A stretch of DNA of 64,000 bases, taken from assembly GCA_020072585.1 (NCBI GenBank), contig JAIQGL010000012.1:1-64000 (forward strand), read 5' to 3'. Below are positions 1 through 9,014 of this stretch, in pieces. The stretch comes from Terriglobia bacterium (GTDB taxonomy: Bacteria; Acidobacteriota; Terriglobia; Terriglobales; Acidobacteriaceae). Numbering within the stretch: the stretch's first letter is position 1; each line of letters starts with the position of its first letter. Made by a program: the position numbers and the translations under genes. A model generated the notes under the pieces. The model saw only the letters and a list, made by a program, of their open reading frames with translations. It was not told the origin of the DNA and made no database searches.

Positions 1-2
1 GC

Positions 3-404
3 AACTATCTGATAAAGGCTGCGAAGACCTGGCGCAAGCATAACGGCGTTCTCATCATGGCGACGCAATCACCGGAGGACCTGAAGGAATCAAACCTGCT
101 TCCGCTGCTTGATTCCTTTCCTACCAAGATCTTCCTGGCTAATGCCGATGCTGATTATGACTTTTACACCCAGAAATTCCACCTCAACCCGCGTGAGGTG
201 GAGCTGATCCAGACCCTCATTCCCAAGCGCGAGGGACTTGTTAAGACATCCACGATGGGCAAAAAGTTTGTCCTCAACGTGGACCGCAAGAGCTACTGGC
301 TTTACACCAATTCCCCGAAAGACAACGAGCGATTCGCTGCCGTTGTCCAGGAGCAAGGCTTTGAACACGGCCTAGAAATCTTAGGCAGCACTCATAGGAG
401 TTGA
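3..404 (+). CDS. virB4: VirB4-family conjugation ATPase, C-terminal fragment
   Basis: The reading frame is open from the left edge (frame beginning at base 3), so only the last ~133 residues are present. The stretch reading LIMATQSPEDL, then a segment on displaced-strand handling and KIFLANADADYDFYTQKF, resembles the end of the VirB4/TrbE/CagE ATPase, where the sensor region is followed by helices. VirB4 powers assembly of type IV secretion systems at the inner membrane. The stop lies 3 bases before the next gene, so it heads the visible part of the T4SS operon. An internal ATG at 57 is not the true start. The Walker motifs lie outside the window, so the family call rests on the C-terminus and the context. 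Confidence 0.8.
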   Translation, partial: NYLIKAAKTWRKHNGVLIMATQSPEDLKESNLLPLLDSFPTKIFLANADADYDFYTQKFHLNPREVELIQTLIPKREGLVKTSTMGKKFVLNVDRKSYWLYTNSPKDNERFAAVVQEQGFEHGLEILGSTHRS

Positions 405-407
405 ATC

Positions 408-1196
408 ATGATGCAACGACTACTTCGCTTTACTGCTCTCATTGCAATCTCTCTCAGCGCCGTCTTTGCGACAGCCCAAACCCAGGATTTGAGCCGTGCA
501 GCTGCTGAGGCCCGCACGGTTAAATATGCGGCCAAAGACATTGTTCGCATCACAACCCGGCCGCACTTTACCACCCTGATCCTGCTGCCGCCGCAGGAAC
601 GCATCCTCGATTTTGTTATCGGAGACAAGGACGCCTGGGTGCTCGAAGGAACGCAAAACTTCGCCTATCTCAAGCCCACGAAAGCAGGACTTGAAACCAG
701 TATGAACCTGATTACGGCGTCAGGAAACATCTACACCTTTTATTGCACAAGCACGGAAGGCGCGCAGGCTGACCTCAAGATTTTCGTTGAACCCACGGAC
801 GAAAAATTGCTGACTGCGGCCAGCGGAGCGCCGCGGCTTCTGCCCGCATCCGATGCGGACCAGTTCCGGGAAGCTGCGGCCCTCCAAATCAAAGCCGCGC
901 AGGACCAGAGCAATCGTTTTCGGACCGAGTACCCGCTCCACGCGCTGAAATTCGATTACAAGTTCAAGCAAGACAAAAAGCCCTTCCGCATATCGGCCAT
1001 CTACCACGATGACCGGCTTACCTACATTCACTCGACTGCGACCGAAAAGCCGACATTTTACGAGATCAAAGATGGCCAGCCAACACTTGTGAATTACACC
1101 CTCGAAGATGGCGTGTACGTAATCGACCACATTGTTGACAAAGGCTACCTCTCGATTGGCAAGCATAAGAGCACATTTGAGAGGCAAGGAGAGTGA
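408..1196 (+). CDS. virB9: VirB9/TrbG/CagX outer-membrane core protein of T4SS
   Basis: A 262-residue protein with a clear signal peptide (residues 1-23, ending AVFATAQ). It has the two-part layout of VirB9/TrbG: an N-terminal domain with HFTTLILLPPQERI and VIGDKDAWVL, and a C-terminal beta domain with RISAIYHDDRLTYI and PTFYEIKDG. VirB9 forms the outer-membrane core ring with VirB7 and VirB10. No separate VirB7-like lipoprotein is visible next to it. It starts 3 bases after virB4 and is followed after 3 bases by virB10, which implies one transcript and translational coupling. Length fits the family (about 260-300 residues). Confidence 0.9.
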   Translation: MMQRLLRFTALIAISLSAVFATAQTQDLSRAAAEARTVKYAAKDIVRITTRPHFTTLILLPPQERILDFVIGDKDAWVLEGTQNFAYLKPTKAGLETSMNLITASGNIYTFYCTSTEGAQADLKIFVEPTDEKLLTAASGAPRLLPASDADQFREAAALQIKAAQDQSNRFRTEYPLHALKFDYKFKQDKKPFRISAIYHDDRLTYIHSTATEKPTFYEIKDGQPTLVNYTLEDGVYVIDHIVDKGYLSIGKHKSTFERQGE

Positions 1197-1199
1197 CCA

Positions 1200-2615
1200 A
1201 TGTCCACCACACCACAAATAGCGCCACCAAAACCTGAGCCGGAGGCACCGGAGCTTGCAACTGCTGCCGCGCCCGTCAACAACAAGCGCATTGCCGCCAC
1301 AGGCGTTATCCCGAAACGGATGCAGTCATGGATTTTCCTCTCGGTGCTTCTGGTTACGGCTGTGGGGCTTTGGTTTTCCTCTGGTTCCACCAAAGCAGCC
1401 AAGCCAAAACCCGGCACGGTTACGGCGCCAGCAGATCAGGTTAAACCGCTCGTAGGTGGACTCTCGCCCGATGAGGTACAGACGCGCCTCAAAGAGAGCG
1501 AGCAGGCCAACCGAAATGCGGCAGCCAATCAGCATTCCAGTCCACCGCAAGCTAGCGATGCGCAATTCAAAGCCGCCTTCGGCGATCCTAATTTGCCCTC
1601 CACAGACACGCAGAACCCGGTCCAAAACCCACCGCCCCGCGATCCTATTCAGGACGATGAACGCAAACGGGAATACACCGGACGCTTTGCTTCTAACATC
1701 GCATTGTCTTATCGCTCCGATCCCCATGCCGGAGCTGCGAGCATCCAATCACCTTCGAGTCAGCTCTCTCGCATCACGAATGCCAGCGAGTTACCCACTG
1801 CATCGGCCCTGCAATCGGGCCTTCCCGCTTTGCCAGCCGATTTCCAGCAACAGCTTGATTTGCTCCAGGCGCAACAAGAAAAACTCCTGTCCCAACAGCA
1901 ACAACAATTGGCCGTGGCTACGGGTGTTCTTCCGGCCTCCGCCCCGCAAGCCCAAACATCGGCGCAGAGTACTCCCGCTCGGGCCCCCCGCAATCCCAAC
2001 CTAAATCAGGCTACGGGCAAAGATCACGTCATCTTTGAGGGAACGGTGCTTGAATCGGTGCTTGTGAATCGCCTCAACGGCGACTTCGCCGGCCCGGTCA
2101 TCTGTCAGATTTCTACCGACGTTTATTCCCGCGACCATGCAGAGTTGCTGATCCCGGCTGGAAGCCGAATTCTGGGCGAAACAAAAAAGGTCAATGATGT
2201 CGGACAGGAACGGCTGGCCGTCATCTTCCATCGGCTCATCATGCCGGATGGCTATGCTGTGGACCTGGACCAGGCCCCCGGTCTCAATCAAATCGGGGAG
2301 ACCGCACTACGCGACAAAGTTAACAATCATTATTTCAAGATCTTCGGCGCTTCTATAGCAGTCGGAGCGATCGCCGGACTCTCGACCATTGGGACAAACA
2401 ACAGCGCCGTTACCGGCTTGCCTACGTCCAATGCCAGCGCTTACCGCGAAGGTGTAGCCGGAAGCCTGTCGCAGTCGTCTCTCAGAATTCTCGACAAATT
2501 CTTGAACATTCCGCCAACCATCACCATCCGCGAGGGCCACCGCGTGAGAGTTTTTCTTACCCAGGATTTGCTGCTGCCCGCGTACAGCAATCACAGGATG
2601 CCCTCGGATTTGTAA
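1200..2615 (+). CDS. virB10: VirB10/TrbI core-complex protein of T4SS
   Basis: A 471-residue protein. It has a short cytoplasmic Pro-rich N-terminus, one transmembrane helix at about residues 43-60, a long Pro/Gln/Ala-rich periplasmic linker (about 65-270) and a C-terminal TrbI/VirB10 beta-barrel domain. Typical family segments in that domain are VIFEGTVLESVLVNRL, LLIPAGSRILGE and the end EGHRVRVFLTQDLLLP. VirB10 spans both membranes and gates the outer-membrane channel. The linker contains poly-Gln (LLSQQQQQL). ATG at 1200 follows an AAGGAGAG ribosome site overlapping the end of virB9. Confidence 0.93.
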   Translation: MSTTPQIAPPKPEPEAPELATAAAPVNNKRIAATGVIPKRMQSWIFLSVLLVTAVGLWFSSGSTKAAKPKPGTVTAPADQVKPLVGGLSPDEVQTRLKESEQANRNAAANQHSSPPQASDAQFKAAFGDPNLPSTDTQNPVQNPPPRDPIQDDERKREYTGRFASNIALSYRSDPHAGAASIQSPSSQLSRITNASELPTASALQSGLPALPADFQQQLDLLQAQQEKLLSQQQQQLAVATGVLPASAPQAQTSAQSTPARAPRNPNLNQATGKDHVIFEGTVLESVLVNRLNGDFAGPVICQISTDVYSRDHAELLIPAGSRILGETKKVNDVGQERLAVIFHRLIMPDGYAVDLDQAPGLNQIGETALRDKVNNHYFKIFGASIAVGAIAGLSTIGTNNSAVTGLPTSNASAYREGVAGSLSQSSLRILDKFLNIPPTITIREGHRVRVFLTQDLLLPAYSNHRMPSDL

Positions 2616-2663
2616 AGGAGAAGTTCGCCAGTTTTATCAGATTCAAAGGAGAAGAAACACGTC

Positions 2664-3398
2664 ATGAAAAAGCTAATTTCAGTCGCAATTTTATTGCTCG
2701 CCTCCACCATACCGGGTACAGCCCAGATTGCTGTCGTTGACGTGGCCAGCGTCAGGCAGCAAATCCAACAGCTTTTGCAAATGCAAAAAGAGTTAGTGCA
2801 GCTTCAGCAGATGTATGCGCTCTACCAACAGCAATTCAATTTACTGAATGCCGAGGCGCAATCCCTCAAGGGCCTGCCCAATCGCTACCGCTACACCTTT
2901 GCCAACTGGCAGCAGTTTGTTGCTGGAAACCAGTACGGCAATACGAACAATTGGGCTAGCGGCATCACCACGGGCGACGCCAATTCGATCCAAACGGGAT
3001 TCCGCAACCTCTTGCCGACGATACAGCCCGTTGATGTCACGGCCACCCCGCAGGCGCAACAGGACTGGCGGCAACAATACGGCCTCATGCAATTGCAGGA
3101 CGCCAGCCTGATGACCGGAATAAAGACCATCGGCGACCTTCGCAACAACATGCAGCAGAACACAAGAGTGCTAGCGCAGCTTGAAGCTGATGCCACCTCC
3201 AGCGATCCGAGTTTGCAGTCGGCCAAGGCGCTCCAGCAGAAAGCCCTCGTTGCCATGTTGTTGATGATTCATACGCTCCAGGACACGAACCGGGCGCTCG
3301 CGTCTTCCATTGATTTAGAAGTGCAGACACTTGCTCAACAGCGGTGGGAGAGAGGACGAGAGTTGAACGCTACAGCCAGAGACCGCCAAGGACGCTAA
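2664..3398 (+). CDS. trbJ: TrbJ/VirB5-like pilus-tip or mating-pair protein
   Basis: A 244-residue protein with a signal peptide (about residues 1-20, ending GTAQ) followed by a Gln-rich coiled coil (about 25-65: RQQIQQLLQMQKELVQLQQM). This is the usual shape of TrbJ/VirB5 proteins, which are periplasmic and act at the pilus tip or in mating-pair formation. Two further helical segments lie at about 135-215. A purine-rich ribosome site (AAAGGAGAAG) precedes the ATG. It sits between virB10 and virB6, as in Trb-type operons. Sequence in this family is poorly conserved, so the call depends on coiled-coil form and position. Confidence 0.82.
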   Translation: MKKLISVAILLLASTIPGTAQIAVVDVASVRQQIQQLLQMQKELVQLQQMYALYQQQFNLLNAEAQSLKGLPNRYRYTFANWQQFVAGNQYGNTNNWASGITTGDANSIQTGFRNLLPTIQPVDVTATPQAQQDWRQQYGLMQLQDASLMTGIKTIGDLRNNMQQNTRVLAQLEADATSSDPSLQSAKALQQKALVAMLLMIHTLQDTNRALASSIDLEVQTLAQQRWERGRELNATARDRQGR

Positions 3399-3453
3399 TT
3401 GCGGCGACTGACAATTCAGTTGAATACGAACCGTCCTAAAAGGAGACGGAACG

Positions 3454-4314
3454 ATGGACCCGACTCTACTCAACAATTTACTGGCCTCACTGCGCGACAC
3501 CATCTTTAATGTGCTCACCGAGCACGGCACTCCTTTCGCGCAACTCGGCCTTAACATCTTCCGCACGATCACAATTGTCATGATTGTCATTGCGGGGAGC
3601 CGCATAGCATTCTCTGACCACCACTCTCTCCACAAGCTCCGCACACTTGCCGGACTGATTCTGACCGTGTGGATCATGCTAACGCTTTACACCAGACCTA
3701 GCCCGCTCCTGGGCGGCAATTCTTTTTCCGAAGCCATCCCCAAAACCGCATTCGCCATGGCTGATTTGGTGGGCACCACGACGCAGCAGCAAATGTTGAC
3801 CAAGCTTGACCAAATCACCAATGGCATTTCCGGCATGAGTTCGTTCTCCTTCTTGCATGCCCGCGATTTCATCACTTACCTCATCATCACCCTTCTTATC
3901 GCCCTATTGGAACTGGCCATGTTTATTGTCATCGGCTTCGGGTATCTCGCTCTTGGGGCCGTGCTCGTCATTGGCCCCATCCTTATTCCTTTCATGATCG
4001 TGCCGAAGCTCGATTTCCTGTTCTGGAGTTGGCTCAAAGCGCTTATCAAATACAGCTTCTATCCCGTGGTCGGCAACATCGTCCTGCTCGGAATTTGCCA
4101 GATCATGCTTTCCACCCTAAACGTCACTTTCCCACTTGCGGGCCAGATCGCCTTCAACATTGTCCAGCTCCCCATCTTGATCATAGTTTTCGCCGCTGGC
4201 CTCTATGCCATTTTCAAAATCCCCAGCTTGGTCGGGGACATCTTCAGCGGCGCAGCCAATGCCGGCAGCGGTGTGCAAGCAGCGATCGCCAGCGCCGTCA
4301 TGAAGGCTCTCTAG
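3454..4314 (+). CDS. virB6: VirB6/TrbL polytopic inner-membrane T4SS protein
   Basis: A 286-residue protein with about six hydrophobic segments (near residues 30-50, 66-84, 138-160, 163-185, 210-230 and 235-258). The family-typical tract GYLALGAVLVIGPILIPFM is followed by LDFLFWSWLKALIKYSFYPV. TrbL/VirB6 forms part of the inner-membrane channel through which DNA substrate passes. ATG at 3454 follows AAAAGGAGACGG. The C-terminus is Gly/Ala-rich. Position between trbJ and virB8 fits Trb-type gene order. Confidence 0.88.
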   Translation: MDPTLLNNLLASLRDTIFNVLTEHGTPFAQLGLNIFRTITIVMIVIAGSRIAFSDHHSLHKLRTLAGLILTVWIMLTLYTRPSPLLGGNSFSEAIPKTAFAMADLVGTTTQQQMLTKLDQITNGISGMSSFSFLHARDFITYLIITLLIALLELAMFIVIGFGYLALGAVLVIGPILIPFMIVPKLDFLFWSWLKALIKYSFYPVVGNIVLLGICQIMLSTLNVTFPLAGQIAFNIVQLPILIIVFAAGLYAIFKIPSLVGDIFSGAANAGSGVQAAIASAVMKAL

Positions 4315-4343
4315 CGACGCCGCAAAAGGAGAACAAATACGCC

Positions 4344-5057
4344 ATGAATCCGTCCTCAACCCGCAAACCAGAGTTGCCGACCGTTCCGGCAAAGTCCGAT
4401 GCCGAATTCCAGGCAGGGAAACGGCTTTATGCCGAGCAGTGGGGGAATGCCGTAGTGACCAACACGTACCTTAAGATCACCATCCTGGCGCTAAGCCTGC
4501 TGTGCGCCGGCTCGCTCTATATCGCCTATGCGACAGCCAAGAAGATCGACAGCTTTCATACCCGCTACATCCGCATTGACGCCATAGGGCGGGCCGAAGC
4601 CATCAAATACGATGACCTCAGTTACAAGCCGCAGGAAAAAGAGATCAAATACTTCCTGACTGAGTTTTGCCGCCTGTACTATGGCCGCAACAAACTGACC
4701 ATCCGTGACGACCTCCGCCGCGCCCTGCTGTTCATGGACACGCAGCTTGCGAACAACGTCCTGGCTGCCTGGACCAAAGATAAGATAATCGACAACTTCC
4801 TATCTAGCTCTGCTGCGAATCAGGAAATCAAAGTCAACCGTATTGACATCGAAGACCTGCGGGCCGCGCCGTACAAGGCCACCGTCGAGTACGAATTGAT
4901 CTACAAATCGCCCCTTGATGGCAGCGTGATCAAACGTTCTCAATACACCGCCCACTTTGTTTTCGCTTTTCGCGACACCGTGAGCAATGACCTCATTCAA
5001 ATCAACCCGCTCGGTCTCGCCATTTCCTATTTCCGGGAAGACGAGGCCCTGAATTGA
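4344..5057 (+). CDS. virB8: VirB8/TrbF inner-membrane T4SS protein
   Basis: A 237-residue protein with one transmembrane helix at about residues 43-62, then a periplasmic NTF2-like domain containing RYIRIDAIGRAEAI and the family-like end NPLGLAISYFREDEAL. VirB8/TrbF links inner-membrane components of the channel. The open frame extends upstream to 4029, but that part overlaps virB6 in another frame. ATG at 4344, preceded by AAAAGGAGAAC, gives the right length and topology and is taken as the start. Confidence 0.88.
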   Translation: MNPSSTRKPELPTVPAKSDAEFQAGKRLYAEQWGNAVVTNTYLKITILALSLLCAGSLYIAYATAKKIDSFHTRYIRIDAIGRAEAIKYDDLSYKPQEKEIKYFLTEFCRLYYGRNKLTIRDDLRRALLFMDTQLANNVLAAWTKDKIIDNFLSSSAANQEIKVNRIDIEDLRAAPYKATVEYELIYKSPLDGSVIKRSQYTAHFVFAFRDTVSNDLIQINPLGLAISYFREDEALN

Positions 5058-5082
5058 ACACGCGCAAAGGAGTACCGCAATC

Positions 5083-5412
5083 ATGCCGCAGCCGCAGCTT
5101 ACGTTACCGCAACAGTATGGACGCTTTCTGGTGACGGGGGCCTTCGTCTTTGTCCTCGTCTTCTGGGGTCTCTCCCAATTCCTGATTTCTACCCACGATG
5201 CGCACCTCAATTTCGCCGCCGTCCGCCTGACCGCTAAAGCCTCTACCCACCAGCCCTTTTCCGTTTGGCTTCAGAACTTTGAAACGGCTTATCTGCCATT
5301 CTTTCTCCGGCAGCGCTCCTTGCTGGGTTGCTACATGATTGCCTCGACCTTCGCCTGGCTCGCCGGATTCTTTCATGACACAAAGATCCTGCGTAAGGAG
5401 AACACGCTGTGA
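5083..5412 (+). CDS. Small two-helix membrane protein in the T4SS operon
   Basis: A 109-residue protein with two hydrophobic helices (about residues 15-35 and 80-96) flanking a polar loop. No family is recognised. It starts 25 bases after virB8 and its TGA overlaps the GTG of virD4 (GTGA), so it is co-translated with the coupling protein. A role beside VirD4 or in mating-pair stabilisation is inference from position only. Confidence 0.72.
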   Translation: MPQPQLTLPQQYGRFLVTGAFVFVLVFWGLSQFLISTHDAHLNFAAVRLTAKASTHQPFSVWLQNFETAYLPFFLRQRSLLGCYMIASTFAWLAGFFHDTKILRKENTL

Positions 5413-6986
5413 CATTCCCCAATTTCAAAGACCGTCGTTTCTCAAACAAAGTCATCATGGCAACGGTGCTTTTGCACTTCATAAGCCTCATGATAGCCGC
5501 TCGTTTTGACCAACTCTGGCTTACCCAGGTCGCTCTCTACGGCACCCTCAGTCTCTATCTCGGTCTCATGCCGATTCTCTGGTTGTGGCACCGCGCCACC
5601 AAGCGCTTGCCCTCCGATGACACGCTGTCGGATATCCGCAGGAGCTTCGATGAAACCGAACGGCCTGCCTATGAGCCAAGCCGCTATTTCGCTTTTCAAA
5701 AGGGAATCTTCACCGGCCTCAATGATCGCCGCAAGCCTGTTTACGTCTCCTGGGAAGAATTCAACAGCACCCACATGCAGGTCATCGGCACCACTGGCGC
5801 AGGCAAAGGCGTCATGAGCACCATGCTGCTCGTCCAATGCGGGCTCAATGGCCAGCGCGTCATCATCTTTGACCCCAAGAACGATAAGCACGCTCCCAGC
5901 GTCATTGCTCTTGCTGCGAAGCAGGCAGGTTTGCCATTCCATCTGATCGACTTGCGACCGGAGACGCCGCCCCAGGTCAACCCTTTTCGCTTTGCGACGT
6001 ATGCGGAGATGAAAGAGCTTTTGACTACAACCTTCGATCTTGCAGATAAGGGAGAGGCCGCTGACTTCTACCGGCTTATCGACCGCAGGGCGGCCCGCGA
6101 TGTAATACGCCGTGCCGGATCGAACCCGACCATCAAACGGATGCTAGAAGTCGCCGATGAAAGCCCGTTCATCACCGACGAAGACGCGGTTGCTTTTCTC
6201 GAAAAGCTCACCGAGATGACCGAACTTGACGCCATCGACACCAATGAGGGGCCAAATCTCGGCGAACTGATTTCCAGTCCCGGCTTTCTCTACATCATCG
6301 GCAGCATTCGCAGTGTCGAATCCATCCAGTGCCAAAAGCTGCTCTTGCTGCGCATCCTGCAAATCATCGAGAAACGTCCTGAAAACTTGGCTGACCGTCT
6401 GCCTATCGCCATGATGCTCGATGAGTTCAAGTACATCCTTTCACCGCCTGCATTGCAGGCGCTCGGGACGGTGCGGGACAAGAATTGCCATCTCATCCTG
6501 GCCCATCAGAGCATTGGTGACCTTGAAGAGTGCAAAGGGCTTGATCCCGCCGCCGTCCGCGGAGCAGTGCTGGAGAATACGGGAATCAAATTTATCTATC
6601 GGGCCAAAACCCCGGAGACGGCGCAATGGGCCTCAGAGCTTTCCGGAACCATCATTGCCAAAACCCGCCGCACCGATATTCAGCAATCCGCTTTCGATGC
6701 CGCGACTGCCCAATACAACGAAGTCGAAAGGGCACTGCTCACAACCAACGACATACTCGCCCTTCCCAAGCTGGTGGGAATGCTCTTTGGAGTTGGGTTG
6801 GCAAAACGCTGCCAAGCCGCCCGCATGCCAAAGGGCGAAAGGCCGCAGCTTACAGCCGCACCCAGGGCGCCGGAGATCCTTCTCAAGAACCGAGCCAAAG
6901 CAAAGATGACGCGACAGAACGAAGCCTTTGAGGCTGCATCATCTGCCGAGCGTTCGGACGATCCAACCCACGAGAACCTTACCTAA
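5409..6986 (+). CDS. virD4: VirD4/TraG-type T4SS coupling ATPase
   Basis: A 525-residue protein with two N-terminal transmembrane helices (about residues 15-32 and 40-60) and a soluble ATPase domain. The Walker A motif GTTGAGKG is at residues 127-134, followed by IIFDPKND. Walker B (IAMMLDEFKYIL) is near residue 335. The glutamine switch HLILAHQSIGDLEE fits hexameric DNA pumps of the VirD4/TraD/TraG group. These recruit the relaxosome to the T4SS. The start is GTG overlapping the previous stop. The relaxase gene follows 5 bases later. Confidence 0.93.
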   Translation: MTFPNFKDRRFSNKVIMATVLLHFISLMIAARFDQLWLTQVALYGTLSLYLGLMPILWLWHRATKRLPSDDTLSDIRRSFDETERPAYEPSRYFAFQKGIFTGLNDRRKPVYVSWEEFNSTHMQVIGTTGAGKGVMSTMLLVQCGLNGQRVIIFDPKNDKHAPSVIALAAKQAGLPFHLIDLRPETPPQVNPFRFATYAEMKELLTTTFDLADKGEAADFYRLIDRRAARDVIRRAGSNPTIKRMLEVADESPFITDEDAVAFLEKLTEMTELDAIDTNEGPNLGELISSPGFLYIIGSIRSVESIQCQKLLLLRILQIIEKRPENLADRLPIAMMLDEFKYILSPPALQALGTVRDKNCHLILAHQSIGDLEECKGLDPAAVRGAVLENTGIKFIYRAKTPETAQWASELSGTIIAKTRRTDIQQSAFDAATAQYNEVERALLTTNDILALPKLVGMLFGVGLAKRCQAARMPKGERPQLTAAPRAPEILLKNRAKAKMTRQNEAFEAASSAERSDDPTHENLT

Positions 6987-6991
6987 ATGCC

Positions 6992-7774
6992 ATGTCCCTG
7001 CTTCCCCGCACTCTCGCCTATGAGCAAAGCCAACGCAAAACGCGGGACGTGCTCTCATTCCTGCGCACATCCCTTTATTCCACCGAGCTGCTTCTCGGAC
7101 AGATCATGCGCATCAAGCATCGCAGCACTGTCCATAACACTCTCGTGCGCCTGGAGCAAGCCGGCCTCATACGCCGTGCTTCCATCCGCACCGCTATGGC
7201 ATCCATCACGCTCTGGGGAATCACCCCTGAAGGCCAGCAGCTTGCCACTCCGTCAGCTGAGGAAGTCAGCGCTCTGACTTTTAACATTTCCAAAGTCAGC
7301 GTCTCGCGGCTAGAACACTATCTATCGCTCCAGCAAATCCGCATTACCGGCGAGCAATTCGGCTGGACAGAGTTTGTCTATTGTGACCGCGAAGCAAGAG
7401 CAAACCCAGACAAAGCTGAGTCCAAATACAACGTCCGCCCCGACCTGACCGCCCTTGATCCTCACGGCCGCAAAGTGGCAATCGAATGCGAACTGTCTCT
7501 CAAAAGTCCGGCCCGCTACAAAGACAACATCATTCCCGGCCACATCCGCCACCTCAATGCGGAGGAGTACGACTATGTACTTTGGGTCACAAGAACGCCC
7601 CCAGAGCAGCAAACATTACATCAATCATTGACCGCCAGAATTCAGGACTTAAGGGAAGAACAGCGCTTGCATCTGACCCGCACGTTTACTGAGTACAAAA
7701 TGTTTCAATTCGCCAATCTCGAAACCTGGCTCAAGCCACAGCTCGTTGTCGTGTCCAGCGGAGGACAGCATTGA
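6992..7774 (+). CDS. MOBC-type relaxase (replication-relaxation family, PD-(D/E)XK-like fold)
   Basis: A 260-residue protein. The N-terminus (about residues 28-80) forms a winged helix (STVHNTLVRLEQAGLIRR, then TLWGITPEGQQLA). The second half carries a nuclease signature: R149-P-D151, then about 13 residues to AIECELSLKS with E165, E167 and K171, and an adjacent RY pair at 175-176. This matches what is known of MOBC relaxases (CloDF13 MobC, TraX group), which use a restriction-endonuclease fold instead of a HUH Tyr domain. No HUH relaxase with a histidine triad is visible in the window. Adjacency to virD4 and the palindrome-rich gap downstream support a DNA-nicking role. A purely regulatory Replic_Relax protein is the main alternative. 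Confidence 0.78.
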   Translation: MSLLPRTLAYEQSQRKTRDVLSFLRTSLYSTELLLGQIMRIKHRSTVHNTLVRLEQAGLIRRASIRTAMASITLWGITPEGQQLATPSAEEVSALTFNISKVSVSRLEHYLSLQQIRITGEQFGWTEFVYCDREARANPDKAESKYNVRPDLTALDPHGRKVAIECELSLKSPARYKDNIIPGHIRHLNAEEYDYVLWVTRTPPEQQTLHQSLTARIQDLREEQRLHLTRTFTEYKMFQFANLETWLKPQLVVVSSGGQH

Positions 7775-8052
7775 TGCATTCTCTCAGTCACATAGCGATC
7801 CGCTGGGCCAAGTCCCCGGCCTTCTTTGTTGCCGGTTCGGGCGTCCCTGAAACGCGCCACGCTCCGTCAGCGCCTCACATGGCTCACCGCCTACACCATC
7901 GCGCAGTCGATGTGCGCCGTGAAATGCGCGATAGTGTGCGCGATGCTGTACGCGGAAAATCTTTGCCCGGTCGCTCGTTTTGGGCTGCGGGCGCTCGCCC
8001 CATTCGCATCCCAGGCAGGGCTGCCGCCCCGATGCTTCGTAAAGTCGCAACC

Positions 8053-8206
8053 GGCCTCCGCGCTCTCGGCCTCGAACCAGCGTCTTTACCGCGCACTGCC
8101 CAGGCCAGCCTCCCTGTTCCGCGCTCTCACAGGGCACCCGCCGGCCAGGGCCAAAATCAAAATCTAAGAGGCGGGGATCTTCGGATTGGCCTCCGCGCTC
8201 TCGGCC
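8053..8206. repeat. 19-bp direct repeat pair in the candidate oriT region
   Basis: The sequence GGCCTCCGCGCTCTCGGCC occurs exactly at 8053-8071 and again at 8188-8206, spaced 116 bases apart. Direct repeats next to a relaxase gene often bind relaxosome proteins; that role is inferred here. Confidence 0.7.
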
Positions 8207-8246
8207 ATACACCGTTTCCGAAGACGCCCGCCTGCGCTCCCGCGCC

Positions 8247-8300
8247 CGACTGGCGGCCTATTCCCTCGCTTCGCTCGGTCATACCCCAGGCCGCCAGTCG
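8247..8300. repeat. 13-bp perfect inverted repeat, 28-base loop
   Basis: CGACTGGCGGCCT at 8247-8259 is the exact reverse complement of 8288-8300. The loop is CT-rich and contains the near-symmetric TCGCTTCGCTCGG. An imperfect stem of this kind beside a relaxase gene is typical of oriT, but a transcribed leader structure is also possible. Confidence 0.75.
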
Positions 8301-8711
8301 TGCGCGCTCCGCGCTTGACCAAGCACCGCATCAGTCGCGTCTGGGGACGCTCCTTCCGCTGTCGCTCGTTGGGACTCGCTCCTGCTTGTGCCGCGACCGG
8401 CTCAGTCAGCGCTGGGGCGCTTCCTTCTCCTTGCGCCGCCTGGGGGCGGCTTATCACGGCTCTCCGGCCCTTGGGGGCCTACGCAAACTTTCGCTGATAG
8501 GCACCAAAGAGTTTTTGCGCTTTTCTTCGGTCGCTAGAAACGACCTGCGCGCATCGTTCCATTCAACCTGCAAACGAGCTTGCCAGAAAATCGGTTGGGC
8601 TGCGAGCGCTCGCCCAATCAGGCCTCAGGCATCGAGCAAACGCGGATCAATCGCAATTCAATCATTCTTTAATCAACGACCAAACCCAGAATAAGGAGTT
8701 AATCAAAAGTT

Positions 8712-9014
8712 ATGCCGCTCATTGAAATACCACCGCAGGGGAAAGATGTTTCGATGACAGTACATCTGCCCGAGGAAACAGCAAACGATGTCAAACTCTA
8801 TGCCCGGTTTCTCAAGGCCACGCATCAATCGGCGCCATCGGCCATCATCATCGAATGCATCCGCCGAACCTTGAAACAGGATTCCGAATTCCAAACCTGG
8901 AAATCTGATCCAGCCAACACCAAAACAAATCGTGGTGGAGTTCGTCCCCGCAAAGCCGTTCCACCCGCATCACCTCAATCCAATAAATCGGAAACCGGAG
9001 CAAAAGACAAATGA
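8712..9014 (+). CDS. Ribbon-helix-helix-like small protein, possible relaxosome accessory factor
   Basis: A 100-residue protein whose middle part has a strand (SMTVHLPEET) followed by two helices (ANDVKLYARFLKA and SAPSAIIIECIRRTL). This is the order of a ribbon-helix-helix DNA-binding fold. The C-terminal third is Pro/Lys/Ser-rich and probably disordered. Its ATGA overlaps the start of virB11, so it is part of that operon. Lying directly after the palindromic gap, it could bind oriT or regulate transfer genes. The family is not recognised beyond the fold. Confidence 0.7.
   Translation: MPLIEIPPQGKDVSMTVHLPEETANDVKLYARFLKATHQSAPSAIIIECIRRTLKQDSEFQTWKSDPANTKTNRGGVRPRKAVPPASPQSNKSETGAKDK

Larger units (their letters stand above)
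7775..8711. other. Gene-free palindrome-rich region; candidate oriT
   Basis: No convincing gene is seen in these 937 bases. The long open frame 7771-8694 reads as Arg/Ala/Pro-rich low complexity without domain features. The region holds a 13-bp perfect inverted repeat (8247-8259/8288-8300), a 19-bp direct repeat (8053-8071 and 8188-8206), and a repeated near-palindrome GGGCTGCGRGCGCTCGCCC (7982-8000 and 8598-8616). Lying between a relaxase gene and an RHH-protein gene, it is a natural place for the origin of transfer. That is inference; no nic site can be assigned. Confidence 0.45.

Noticed and set aside
7771-8694. 307-residue open frame downstream of the relaxase gene
   Set aside because: The product is Arg/Ala/Pro-rich low complexity without domains, and the DNA is full of repeats; several frames are open by composition alone.
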